DNA of 64,000 nt from positions 17,629 to 81,628 of the forward strand of contig JAJFUH010000206.1 of assembly GCA_021372535.1 (NCBI GenBank), written 5' to 3'. The stretch's first letter is position 1; each line of letters opens with the position of its first letter. The DNA comes from a bacterium. Lineage in GTDB: Bacteria > Latescibacterota > Latescibacteria > Latescibacterales > Latescibacteraceae. This document shows positions 35,335 through 43,942 of the stretch, one piece after another. A program made the translations under genes and the position numbers. The notes below the pieces were generated by a model. That model worked only from the letters and a program-made list of their open reading frames with translations. It made no database searches and was not told the origin of the DNA.

Positions 35335-36511
35335 TAGGAAAGGACAAATAATCTTTATCGAGATCAAGCCGAACACCGGTATCAAGGCCGCGCTTGCGAA
35401 GGCACGGGCCGAGGTTATCGCCGAAATCCGTAATTCCGACCTCAGAGGCCGCGGAGGCGCGGGTTTCCCCACCGGTGTGAAGTGGAATCTTGCCGCTGCC
35501 GCAAGCAGCGAAAAAAAATACGTTGTCTGCAACGCCGATGAAGGCGAGCCCGGCACATTCAAGGACAGGGTACTCCTCACCGAGTACGCCGACGATCTTC
35601 TCGAAGGCATGACCATAGCGGGATACGCAGTCGGCGCCGATACCGGAATCATCTACCTTCGCGGCGAGTACGAATACCTCAGGAAGCATATCGACGAGGT
35701 TATCGAAAAACGCCGTAAGGACGGCTGGCTGGGCAATAACATCGGCGGTAAGAAAGGATTTACTTTCAACATCGAAATCAGGATGGGTTCCGGCGCCTAT
35801 GTCTGCGGCGAGGAGACCGCCCTCATCGAATCGCTCGAAGGACAGCGCGGCGAACCCCGCAACCGTCCCCCCTTCCCTGTCGACACGGGATTCATGGACT
35901 GCCCCACCACTGTCAACAACGTCGAAACGCTCATCACCGCGTCCCGTATCTGTGCAAAAGGCGCGGAATGGTTCAAAAAGTACGGTGTCGGAAGAACGAC
36001 CGGCTCCAAGCTCTACAGTGTTTCCGGTGACTGTGAACGCCCCGGTGTATACGAGTTCCCCATAGGTGCAAAGATCGCCGAGATACTGAAAGAGGTCGGC
36101 GGTATGAACGCCCAGGCGGTAATTATGGGCGGCGCCTCGGGAAAAGCGGTCCCCGCAAAAGTTTTCGCCGATACCGTGGCGGTCGTGGATGCACCTACCG
36201 GCGGCTCGGTCATCGTGATCGGCCCGCAGCGTGACATGCTCGATGTCGCCGAAAATTTCCTCGAGTTCTTTGTCGAGGAATCATGCGGCCAGTGCACACC
36301 GTGCCGCGAGGGGAATTCACTCCTGCTCGATGTCGTCCACCGTCTCAAGAACGGCACCTGCTCCATGGAGTACCTCAACGAAATAGAGTCGCTCGCCGAG
36401 ACCATGCAGCTCGCATCGAAATGCGGCCTCGGTCAGTCGAGCCCGAATGTTTTACTGTCGATAATCGAGCATTTCCAGGACGAGATTTTTGGACGTATAC
36501 CTGTTGCATGA
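35327..36511 (+). CDS. hydB: Hydrogenase subunit HydB / NuoF-like NAD(H)-binding flavoprotein
   Basis: 394 aa. It contains the NuoF core: NSDLRGRGGAGFPTGVKW (FMN/NADH glycine-rich loop), YVVCNADEGEPGTFKDR, GSGAYVCGEETALIESLEG, NNVETL, and the 4Fe-4S motif ESCGQCTPCREG with a later cysteine near SKCGLGQSS. Many bifurcating HydB subunits are about 600 aa, with an N-terminal thioredoxin-like domain and a C-terminal ferredoxin domain. Both are missing here. The subunit should oxidise or reduce NAD(H), but its ability to bifurcate with ferredoxin is doubtful. It overlaps HydC by 8 bp. Confidence 0.92.
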   Translation: MPDRKGQIIFIEIKPNTGIKAALAKARAEVIAEIRNSDLRGRGGAGFPTGVKWNLAAAASSEKKYVVCNADEGEPGTFKDRVLLTEYADDLLEGMTIAGYAVGADTGIIYLRGEYEYLRKHIDEVIEKRRKDGWLGNNIGGKKGFTFNIEIRMGSGAYVCGEETALIESLEGQRGEPRNRPPFPVDTGFMDCPTTVNNVETLITASRICAKGAEWFKKYGVGRTTGSKLYSVSGDCERPGVYEFPIGAKIAEILKEVGGMNAQAVIMGGASGKAVPAKVFADTVAVVDAPTGGSVIVIGPQRDMLDVAENFLEFFVEESCGQCTPCREGNSLLLDVVHRLKNGTCSMEYLNEIESLAETMQLASKCGLGQSSPNVLLSIIEHFQDEIFGRIPVA

Positions 36512-36527
36512 ATCACGAGGAAAAATT

Positions 36528-38468
36528 ATGGAAGACAAGAAAATACATGATGACGCGTCACGTGCTCCGAAAAGCACGGCTCCCCATACGATCTCGGTCG
36601 ATGAAACCGAAGGCATCGGGGGTAAGGTCAAGGTCACGATAGACGGCGTCGAAGTGAGAGTGCCGTTCGGGACCACCATCCTCGATGCGGCAAAGATGAT
36701 CAACATCCGCATTCCGACACTCTGTTATCACGAAGACCTCTGCGTCGCAGGCGTATGCCGCGTCTGCGTGGTCGAGGTGGAAGGCCAGCGGACGCTCCAG
36801 GCCGCGTGCGCCTACCCGGTGACCCAGCCGATCGTGGTAAAAACCACATCCGCGAAGGTACGCCGCGCCCGGAGGAACATTATCGATCTTCTGCTCTCCA
36901 AGCATTACGGCGAGTGTTACTCCTGCGTGCGGAACAACAACTGCGAGCTGCAGTCACTCGCGAAAGAATACGGCGTCGACACCTACCGTTTCGGCCATGT
37001 GACGAGCCGCCGTTTCGAGGTCGACGAGAGCAGCTACTCAGTCCGTCGCGACATGGACAAGTGCGTGCTCTGCCGCCGCTGTGTGCGGACCTGCATCGAT
37101 CTTCAGGAGGTCGGTGTTCTGGAAGCCATAAACCGGAGCAACCAGACCAGAATCGGCACCTTCATGGACAAGCCGCTCGCCGATGTCATCTGCATCAACT
37201 GCGGCCAGTGCATCAACCGCTGCCCGACCGGAGCGCTCAAGGCAAACGACCCCTCCGATGAAATCTGGGCGGCTATCGACGACCCGACGAAGCATGTGGT
37301 CATGCAGACCGCGCCGAGTCCGCGCGCCGGTATCGGCGAGGAATTCGGCCTCGAACCGGGTCATCCGCTCACCTTCGAGCTCAACACCGCTGTCAGGCGC
37401 TGCGGTTTCGACAAGGTGTTCGACACGAATTTCACCGCCGACCTCACCATCATCGAGGAAGGCACCGAGCTCATCCTGCGTCTCTACAACGCCCTTGTGA
37501 AGAAGGACCCGCAGGCGGTGCTCCCGCAGTTCACATCCTGTTCGCCGGGCTGGGTGAAGTACATCGAGCATTTCTATCCCGAGTACCTCCCCCATGTATC
37601 GTCAGCCAAGAGCCCGCAGCAGATGTTCGGCTCGGTCATCAAGACCTACTACGCCAAGATCAACAACATCGATCCGGCTGACATCGTGACCGTGGCGCTC
37701 ATGCCGTGCTCGGCAAAGAAGTTCGAGTGCAACCGTCCCGAGATGTCCGATTCCGGTTACAAGGATGTCGATTACGGCCTCACGACCCGTGAGCTCGCGC
37801 AGATGATCCGCGAGGCGGGCATCGACCTGCCCAAGATGCCGAAGAGCGATTTCGACGACCCGTTCGGAACTGCGACCGGCTCGGGAGTCATCTTCGGCGC
37901 GACCGGCGGCGTGATGGAAGCGGCGCTGAGAACCGTGTACGAGCTCGTGACCGGCACAATCGCCGATCCGGACGTCCTTGCAGGACAGGTGAGCGAAATC
38001 CGCGGTTTCGACGGCATCAAGTACAAGGAACTGACCCTTCCCGACAAGCTCGGGCCGGTTCCCGATCTCCTCAAGATGAACAAGGGCCTGCCGTTCGACA
38101 ACTGGGACTGGCTCAAGGGCGCAACCCTCAAGCTCGCGGTCGCCCACGGCACCGCGAACGCCAAGAAGGTGCTCGAAAACATCATCGCCGGCGGGAAATT
38201 CAGCGAATGCCACTTCATCGAGTTCATGGCATGCCCCGGCGGATGTCTCGGCGGCGGCGGTCAGCCCATTCCGACGAGCCCCGAAATCCGCAAGGCGCGC
38301 GCGAAAGCCATCTACGACGAAGACCGCGCCTACGAGATCAGGAAGTCGCACGACAACCCGGCGATCATCGAAATCTACACGAAGTTCCTGACCGAGGGTC
38401 CCAACGGCCATCTCGCGCACAAACTGCTCCATACGCACTACACCCCGCGCGGGAGATACATCGTCTGA
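36528..38468 (+). CDS. hydA: [FeFe]-hydrogenase catalytic subunit HydA
   Basis: 646 aa from ATG 36528, with GAGG upstream. N-terminal domains in order: a [2Fe-2S] plant-type ferredoxin (CYHEDLCVAGVCRVCVVEVEG), a His-Cys3 cluster (HYGECYSCVRNNNCEL), two 4Fe-4S clusters (CVLCRRCVRTC; CINCGQCINRCP) and then the H-cluster domain. Its three signatures are TSCSPGW at 336-342, MPCSAKKFE at 392-400 and EFMACPGGCLGGGGQP at 565-580. The position equivalent to the proton-relaying Cys299 of clostridial CpI is Ser339. The enzyme makes or oxidises H2 in the cytoplasm. Maturases HydE, F and G are not in the window. A strong terminator closes the operon. Confidence 0.95.
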   Translation: MEDKKIHDDASRAPKSTAPHTISVDETEGIGGKVKVTIDGVEVRVPFGTTILDAAKMINIRIPTLCYHEDLCVAGVCRVCVVEVEGQRTLQAACAYPVTQPIVVKTTSAKVRRARRNIIDLLLSKHYGECYSCVRNNNCELQSLAKEYGVDTYRFGHVTSRRFEVDESSYSVRRDMDKCVLCRRCVRTCIDLQEVGVLEAINRSNQTRIGTFMDKPLADVICINCGQCINRCPTGALKANDPSDEIWAAIDDPTKHVVMQTAPSPRAGIGEEFGLEPGHPLTFELNTAVRRCGFDKVFDTNFTADLTIIEEGTELILRLYNALVKKDPQAVLPQFTSCSPGWVKYIEHFYPEYLPHVSSAKSPQQMFGSVIKTYYAKINNIDPADIVTVALMPCSAKKFECNRPEMSDSGYKDVDYGLTTRELAQMIREAGIDLPKMPKSDFDDPFGTATGSGVIFGATGGVMEAALRTVYELVTGTIADPDVLAGQVSEIRGFDGIKYKELTLPDKLGPVPDLLKMNKGLPFDNWDWLKGATLKLAVAHGTANAKKVLENIIAGGKFSECHFIEFMACPGGCLGGGGQPIPTSPEIRKARAKAIYDEDRAYEIRKSHDNPAIIEIYTKFLTEGPNGHLAHKLLHTHYTPRGRYIV

Positions 38469-38500
38469 GACTCTTTCGGGCGGAAGTTTAGAAACAGAAA

Positions 38501-38533
38501 GGCCCTCTCCTGAAAACAGGGGAGGGCTTTTTT
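38501..38533 (+). terminator. Rho-independent terminator of the hydrogenase operon
   Basis: Stem ggccctctcctg / caggggagggc with an AAAA loop, followed by a run of T, 33 bp after the hydA stop. Confidence 0.92.
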
Positions 38534-38562
38534 ATGTGGTTTATATTTGAATTTTGAAAAAA

Positions 38563-38796
38563 TTACATTTTTTCCAGTATTCTCTTGAATTGTTCGGGAG
38601 TTATTTCTATCTCACGCAGTATTTCACGGATTAATGGTCTGGCTAAAACTCTGCAGGGATGACAGGGAACAGTGGTATATCTGCCGTCTGAATGGCGGAA
38701 GAATACATGGCTTCCTTTTTGTCTAACGATGGCAAATCCTATATTTATGAGAAGTTTTTCAAGCGTACCGTATGTGACAATAGGCAGTTTTGTCAT
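38563..38796 (-). CDS. hicA: HicA-type mRNA interferase toxin
   Basis: 77 aa. It has the HicA double-stranded-RNA-binding-like fold with the catalytic histidine in [19 protein letters not shown] and the following VPCHP segment, then [19 protein letters not shown]. HicA toxins cut mRNA when freed from HicB. It overlaps the HicB start region by 4 bp on the same strand, in the order antitoxin then toxin. Confidence 0.9.
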   Translation of the reverse strand: MTKLPIVTYGTLEKLLINIGFAIVRQKGSHVFFRHSDGRYTTVPCHPCRVLARPLIREILREIEITPEQFKRILEKM

Positions 38797-39011
38797 AAAG
38801 CAACTTCTATTTGCTGCAGGCCGACAAAATGGGGCAGACTGTCAGCGGGTTTTCCGTATTCCTCAAAACATATCTCCAGAACTTCCTTGAGGTTCTTCTG
38901 GAGTTCATCAAGAGATTCCGCCTGAGTATGCGCTCCGGGAATTCCGGGAACCATTCCGACATAAAGGCTCGTCTCAGGATCCCATTCAACATATGCAGTA
39001 AATGTTTTCAT
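38793..39011 (-). CDS. hicB: HicB-type antitoxin
   Basis: 72 aa. It shows the HicB fold: [48 protein letters not shown]. The visible sequence ends after this domain, without the C-terminal DNA-binding helix-turn-helix or ribbon-helix-helix that longer HicB proteins carry. It may therefore neutralise HicA but regulate the operon weakly or only as a complex. Ribosome site GGGGAA precedes the ATG at 39011. Confidence 0.9.
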   Translation of the reverse strand: MKTFTAYVEWDPETSLYVGMVPGIPGAHTQAESLDELQKNLKEVLEICFEEYGKPADSLPHFVGLQQIEVAL

Positions 39012-39122
39012 ACAGTATTCCCCATAGTATTACTAACTTCGTTGTGATGTTCTGACATGTATAAAATTACAGCTATTGTTAATTCCTGTCAACTTGTATT
39101 TCAGAATCGCAGGAATCACCTG

Positions 39123-39749
39123 TCAGTCGAACTCCGCCGGAAGTCCCGGTTCGCGCCAGTGTTTGAACACATCGGCGATGTGGCGTTCGTTGGTCCGCTC
39201 CCATGAGAGCGGGGGGAGATTATCGGGGGAGAAAAAACCAACATCTGATGTCTCGTTGCTTGTTTTGAGCTCGCCGCCGGTTCTGTCGCAGAGAAAGACG
39301 AGCTTGTAGGCATGATAGAACGGCAGCGGTTCGCGCCTGTTGGCATCGTAAACGCCGACAAGCGTGCGGGGGACGGCGATAATGCCGCTCTCCTCGAACA
39401 CCTCGCGGGCTGCAACCGCGGAGGGACGCTCACCGACATCGGCCCAGCCGCCGGGCATGCACCAGCCGCCGTCCTCGATCTCGCGGACGAGGAGGATTTT
39501 CCCTTCGCAGACCACAGCGCCGCGGACGCCGACTTTCGGAGTCGCATAACCGGGCTGGGAAAGGAAATTTTCGAGGAGCGGTTCCTTCGGCAGTCCGGTA
39601 TGGCTCTCCACTATTTCGGCGGCAATCTCCGCAAGACGGCGGTAGCGCTGGTTGTTGTACTCGTTGTCGCTGTAGGCAAGCCCGGTCTGGCTGATCGCCT
39701 GTATCTCGCGCGCCCATTCGAGCCAGCGGGGCAGATTCTCTTCCGTCAC
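39123..39749 (-). CDS. Nudix hydrolase with N-terminal helical domain
   Basis: 208 aa from GTG 39749, with AAGGA upstream. Residues 1-65 form a helical domain (WLEWAREIQAISQTGLAYSDNEYNNQRYRRLAEIAAEIV) found before Nudix domains that act on ADP-ribose or nucleotides. The Nudix box (G-x5-E-x7-R-E-U-x-E-E-x-G-U) spans 101-123: GWADVGERPSAVAAREVFEE then SGI, all residues present. The substrate is uncertain; ADP-ribose is the best guess from the family. It has no obvious operon partner. Confidence 0.9.
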   Translation of the reverse strand: MTEENLPRWLEWAREIQAISQTGLAYSDNEYNNQRYRRLAEIAAEIVESHTGLPKEPLLENFLSQPGYATPKVGVRGAVVCEGKILLVREIEDGGWCMPGGWADVGERPSAVAAREVFEESGIIAVPRTLVGVYDANRREPLPFYHAYKLVFLCDRTGGELKTSNETSDVGFFSPDNLPPLSWERTNERHIADVFKHWREPGLPAEFD

Positions 39750-39780
39750 TATTTTAAATCCTTATGTACAGGAGTTTAAC

Positions 39781-39965
39781 CACGGAGAAACACGGATGAA
39801 CACGGAGAAAAAATGAATCAATGTATGATTTATACATACGTGGTATATAACCGCAACAATACTGTGTTCCCCTGGTGTACCGGAATAATCCTCGGCACAG
39901 TACAATAATCGGCTATTTCCCCCCTTCTTTCAAAGGGGGGAAACGGCGCAGCCGAGGGGGTCAGA
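39781..39965. repeat. Intergenic imperfect tandem repeat and C-rich palindrome
   Basis: Positions 39781-39810 read ccacggagaaacacggatgaacacggag, an imperfect repeat of about 10 bp. Positions about 39917-39962 contain the hairpin ccccccttctttcaaagggggg followed by aaacggcgcagccgaggggg. The gap (39750-39975) shows no gene. Confidence 0.6.
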
Positions 39966-39975
39966 GACAGACGGA

Positions 39976-41274
39976 TTATTTCAGATCATCGAGATTTTTC
40001 GGTGGATCGTACCGTGCAAGGAACGGCCGTGTTACCGGTTTGCCGTTCTTGTCCTTGTCCATGGGGCCGAAACAGCTGAAATAGACGGTGTGATCGCTTG
40101 CACCGAGGGCGCCGAAACATCCCTCAACACCCTCGACTTTCCCGACCCAGTGGAATTTCCGGGTCTTGAGGTCGAGAACGGTGAGCACCTCGAGGGCATC
40201 CTCGTACACCGGGCCGCCGTGATTGCCGGCGAGGAAGTAGAGCCTGCCCCATGACTCGTCGAGCGCGATGTTCGGCGTATAGTGCTGTTTTTCCGGAAGC
40301 CCGAGCACATGACCGTAATTGTCGAGTTTGCCGGTCTTCGTGTCATAGCTCCATACGAACCCGTCGGTTGTGATGGCGTAGATGACATTCTGTTTCGACA
40401 CGACCGAGGCGCGGAAATCCCTTTTCTCTCCAGGCAGAAAGATATCGATGTCGCTGAACACTTCGGTGTCGGGATCGAACCGGGTGAGACCGCCGAGGTC
40501 ATTGGCAAAATAACAGAAGCCGTTGTAATCCATGATCATCTCGCGAACCCGGTCGACAAGATGGGTCAGGCGTGCGATCGATTCGTACTGGTTGAGCTCC
40601 ATGGTCGTGAGATTGATGCGCCAGAACTTTGCGCGGCTCACCGTGATACCGTTGACAATGTTGCGTTTTTCGTCGTAGTAGAGCCCGACGACCGCGCTCT
40701 GCGGGCAGGGAATACCAAAGTAATCGACATCACCGGTTTTCGGATCGTACTTGATGACAGCTCCGCCGGCATAGCTCTTGGGATAGTACGCCTGAGTGTA
40801 TTCATGATCGTAGGAGCTTCCCAGGTAACCCGCCATGTAGAGGTTTCCCTTGGAATCCGGCTGAATGTTCGAGTGGATTTTCCCGTGGCCGGGTGTCTCG
40901 GCGTTCGAATAGATTGCGCTGGCCCGGTCGAGCTCGAATTTGACCGTCGCCTTGTCCGATTTGGGGTCGTACACGGAAATCGCCGTATTGCCGAATCCCC
41001 AGGGCCGGTCATAACGGTCGGCATTGCGGGCGTCGGTACCCCAGTGGTCGCCGCCGCAGAACCAGATTTTACCGTCCGGGGTTTCGCATATCTTGTTCCA
41101 GTTGGTGTTCTGGGTGGTTTCGCCTTTCCATTCGAGCCCTCCGGCCTGGTAGCTCTTGAGTTTGATTTTTTTCAGCGAATCGATCTTTATCGACTGAGCA
41201 AAAACCACCTGAGAGAAAAATGTAAGCATAAGCAGTGAAAAAACAAGTGAATATAGATTACGTCGCCCGTTCAT
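39976..41274 (-). CDS. Secreted beta-propeller protein, unassigned family
   Basis: 432 aa from ATG 41274, chosen because AGGAGG lies nine bases upstream; the reading from 41343 has an Arg-rich, improbable leader. A signal peptide (LVFSLLMLTFFSQVVFAQ) precedes six or seven beta-blades, with repeated motifs such as ISVYDPKSDKATVKFELD, VIKYDPKTGDVDYFGIP, LTRFDPDTEVFSDIDIFLP, VWSYDTKTGKLDNYGHVLGLP and LTVLDLKTRKFHWVGKVEG. Each is a D-x-K-T-G-type turn after an aromatic strand, like PQQ-type or YVTN propellers. No catalytic residues are recognised and no FlgD-like tail is present. It is divergent from the next propeller gene across about 330 bp. A role in binding a surface or dietary polymer is only a guess. 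Confidence 0.7.
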   Translation of the reverse strand: MNGRRNLYSLVFSLLMLTFFSQVVFAQSIKIDSLKKIKLKSYQAGGLEWKGETTQNTNWNKICETPDGKIWFCGGDHWGTDARNADRYDRPWGFGNTAISVYDPKSDKATVKFELDRASAIYSNAETPGHGKIHSNIQPDSKGNLYMAGYLGSSYDHEYTQAYYPKSYAGGAVIKYDPKTGDVDYFGIPCPQSAVVGLYYDEKRNIVNGITVSRAKFWRINLTTMELNQYESIARLTHLVDRVREMIMDYNGFCYFANDLGGLTRFDPDTEVFSDIDIFLPGEKRDFRASVVSKQNVIYAITTDGFVWSYDTKTGKLDNYGHVLGLPEKQHYTPNIALDESWGRLYFLAGNHGGPVYEDALEVLTVLDLKTRKFHWVGKVEGVEGCFGALGASDHTVYFSCFGPMDKDKNGKPVTRPFLARYDPPKNLDDLK

Positions 41275-41603
41275 AAATCTTCGCCTCCTGACAAAGCGTT
41301 CTTGTATTGCATGAAGGATTTCTCCGAGTGACACACCATACATTGATTTTATGAAATTTTACGGTTATTTACAATACAAATCTTCCAGATTGAATTATAA
41401 GTGTGGTTTTTCTCGACAGTTTTACAGCTATCAGGCAATTATTCGATGCTGAAAACAACCGGAAAGCCGGATTATTCATCTTGACACACTCATGTTTATC
41501 AAAGTAAATTTAAAACTATCTGCATTATTGAAAATAACTTGTTGATGTTTACATCATGCCGATTCTTTTAAAGTATCACTCTGCTTGGGGAAAGATACGA
41601 AGT
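41275..41603. other. AT-rich divergent promoter region between two propeller genes
   Basis: No gene is seen in this 330-bp gap. It serves the minus-strand propeller gene ending at 39976 and the plus-strand one starting at 41604. The plus-strand promoter is listed separately. Confidence 0.45.
41481..41510 (+). promoter_or_regulatory. Possible promoter of the third propeller gene
   Basis: Perfect TTGACA at 41481-41486 and TAAATT at 41505-41510, 18 bp apart, about 95 bases before the chosen start. Confidence 0.45.
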
Positions 41604-43715
41604 ATGATTTGTCTACGTATATCAGTGTTGTTTGCGATGCTTTTCTTTTTTTCGTCATCCGTTTTCCCCGGCGACGGTGACGCCACCGACGGGCTGTGGA
41701 GAAAATATACCACAAAGGACGGGCTCGCCCTGAACCAGATGCGCGACGTCAACGCCGACCCGCGTGGGGGCATCTGGGCCAGCACATTCGGCGGCGGCGT
41801 CTCTTATTTCAACGGCACTTCATGGAAAACATACACCACTGCAAACAGCGGCCTCGAAACCGACGATATCTATTCCGTCGCCGTGGATCACGACAACGTC
41901 ATCTGGTTCGGCCATGGTGACGCTCATGTTACGAGCTACGACGGGACTACATGGAAAATACACTACGACAGCCCCACGCGAATCCACAACATCGTCGTCG
42001 ACCGGAACAATGTCAAGTGGATCGCCTCGAACGGCAGCGGCCTCGCCCGGTATGACGGTGTATCCATGACCATCTTCACACGCGACAACAGCCCCGCTGT
42101 CAACAATATACCCGTAGGTCTCGCGGTGGACTTCGACAACTCTCTGTGGGTGGGGTTTTACTACGATTACGGCGTCTCGAAAATAACCGATGGGAAATGG
42201 TCAATCCTCACTCTCTCGGATATAAATCCCGTGTACGATGTAACGGCGATGAGCGTCGATGGTAACGGCTCGGTCTGGATGGGGTGCAGCGTCGGTGAAT
42301 ACGGCGTCTGGCGTCACGACACGGACGGTTCGGTGACCTGCTACGGGCCCGAAAATCTCGTGACAGGCAAAGTGTGGGACATGGCAATCGACCACGACAA
42401 TGTCGTCTGGTTCGGCGAGGATGGCGGTGTGACAAGTTACGATGGCGTTTCATGGCAGCATTACACAACGGAGAACAGCGGCCTCGGCAACAATACGGTC
42501 ATCGGCGTCACGGTCGACACCGAAAATGTCAAATGGTTTGCGACGTTCGAGGGGGTTTCGAGCTTTAACTACCAGTCCGGACCGTATATCATCATTTCCT
42601 CCCCAAACGGCGGCGAACTCTGGGAACGGGGCAGTACACAGACAGTTTCCTGGCTGTCAAAGGAAGTCGAGTCTGTCAGAATCGAGTATTCTTCCGACGG
42701 CGGTACAACCTGGAACATGGCGGTGGACAATGTGAAAGCTTCGGACGGCAGGTATCAATTGATACTTCCCGACATCGATTCCCGCACGATGTTTCTGCGT
42801 ATCGCCGATACATCGAATCCCGACCTGAAGGACACGAGCAACGGCGCCTTCACCATTTCATCCCCCTTTGTGAAGCTGACCTCGCCGGTCGGCGACGAAC
42901 GGTGGGCCGGCGGCAAATCGCACCTCATCACCTGGGTTTCACTCGGCATCGACATGGTTGCGCTGGAATACTCACCCGATAACGGGAAGAACTGGTATAC
43001 GGTCACCGAAAGAACCGATGCCTCATCAGGCACATTCTCCTGGATTCCCCCGGATATCGAATCATCGGAATGTCTGGTAAGAATAACCGACATTGCCGGG
43101 ATTGACCGGACAGATGTCAGCGCCCGGCCGTTCACTGTCTCGTCACCCTATATCATCGTTCTTTCACCGAACGGCGGAGAGGAATGGGAAGCGCTGTCCA
43201 GGTATACGATCAGGTGGGATTCCGACGGCGTCGAACGGGTTTCGATCGACTATTCGGTCGATGGCGGTTTGAGCTGGAACAACCTCAAGACCGGCGCCGA
43301 TGCCAACAAATTCTCATATGTCTGGAGGCCCACCATCGGCTCCATGACGTATCTCGTGCGGGTTACCGATGACGATAACATATCGGTCATCGATGAAAGC
43401 GACAATCTCTTTTCCATAGCGCCCGTGACTTCGGTCGATGAAACCGTACCACAAACCATCACCCTGTATCAGAACACTCCGAACCCGTTCAACGGCAGCA
43501 CAACAATCCGTTTCGCCCTCCCGGGGGATGAGCATGTCACACTCGCCGTGTATACGGTGAACGGCCAGCTCATCGATACAGTCGTCGACGGGTATCTCCG
43601 GGCCGGTTACCACTCGGCGGCATGGGTAGATAAAGGATATTCCACCGGTCTATATTTTGCCATGCTCAGGGCCGGTACCGAAACGCGCACCATGAAGATG
43701 CTTCTCGTAAAATGA
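41604..43715 (+). CDS. Secreted beta-propeller with Ig-like repeats and a FlgD-like tail of a different type
   Basis: 703 aa from ATG 41604 (GGGGAAAG upstream); the reading from 41556 adds a leader with no signal character. After the signal (VLFAMLFFFSSSVFPG), about seven Reg_prop repeats fill residues 30-320. Three Ig-like domains follow, each opening IIISSPNGGELWERGSTQTV-like or SPNGGEEWEALSRYTIRW and ending LVRITD. The tail starts at about residue 612 (PQTITLYQNTPNPFNGSTTI...VYTVNGQLIDTV...GLYFAML...MKMLLVK). It is a FlgD-like tail clearly divergent from that shared by the genes ending at 29987 and 32298. It is probably a cell-surface binding protein. Confidence 0.87.
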   Translation: MICLRISVLFAMLFFFSSSVFPGDGDATDGLWRKYTTKDGLALNQMRDVNADPRGGIWASTFGGGVSYFNGTSWKTYTTANSGLETDDIYSVAVDHDNVIWFGHGDAHVTSYDGTTWKIHYDSPTRIHNIVVDRNNVKWIASNGSGLARYDGVSMTIFTRDNSPAVNNIPVGLAVDFDNSLWVGFYYDYGVSKITDGKWSILTLSDINPVYDVTAMSVDGNGSVWMGCSVGEYGVWRHDTDGSVTCYGPENLVTGKVWDMAIDHDNVVWFGEDGGVTSYDGVSWQHYTTENSGLGNNTVIGVTVDTENVKWFATFEGVSSFNYQSGPYIIISSPNGGELWERGSTQTVSWLSKEVESVRIEYSSDGGTTWNMAVDNVKASDGRYQLILPDIDSRTMFLRIADTSNPDLKDTSNGAFTISSPFVKLTSPVGDERWAGGKSHLITWVSLGIDMVALEYSPDNGKNWYTVTERTDASSGTFSWIPPDIESSECLVRITDIAGIDRTDVSARPFTVSSPYIIVLSPNGGEEWEALSRYTIRWDSDGVERVSIDYSVDGGLSWNNLKTGADANKFSYVWRPTIGSMTYLVRVTDDDNISVIDESDNLFSIAPVTSVDETVPQTITLYQNTPNPFNGSTTIRFALPGDEHVTLAVYTVNGQLIDTVVDGYLRAGYHSAAWVDKGYSTGLYFAMLRAGTETRTMKMLLVK

Positions 43716-43942
43716 TTGTTTCGACACTCTACCCCTTTTTTTATGCGCAAAAACATTTTCAAATCCTGTAAATGGCGCTGTCTGTGATACGGAGCGGCGG
43801 TGCATACACTTTTTTACCCCGGAGAGCGCTAAAATGTGTATATTTTACCGGAAATATCAACGAACACTCTTTTTCATCACCCTGCGAGACCTTTACCGAT
43901 GAGTCGATAATCGGTACCTCTGGTAACAGGAGGGTATACGCC

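Noticed and set aside
34819..38468. Respiratory complex I fragment (nuoE-nuoF-nuoG)
   Set aside because: The third protein has the three H-cluster motifs of [FeFe]-hydrogenase, so the set is HydC-HydB-HydA.
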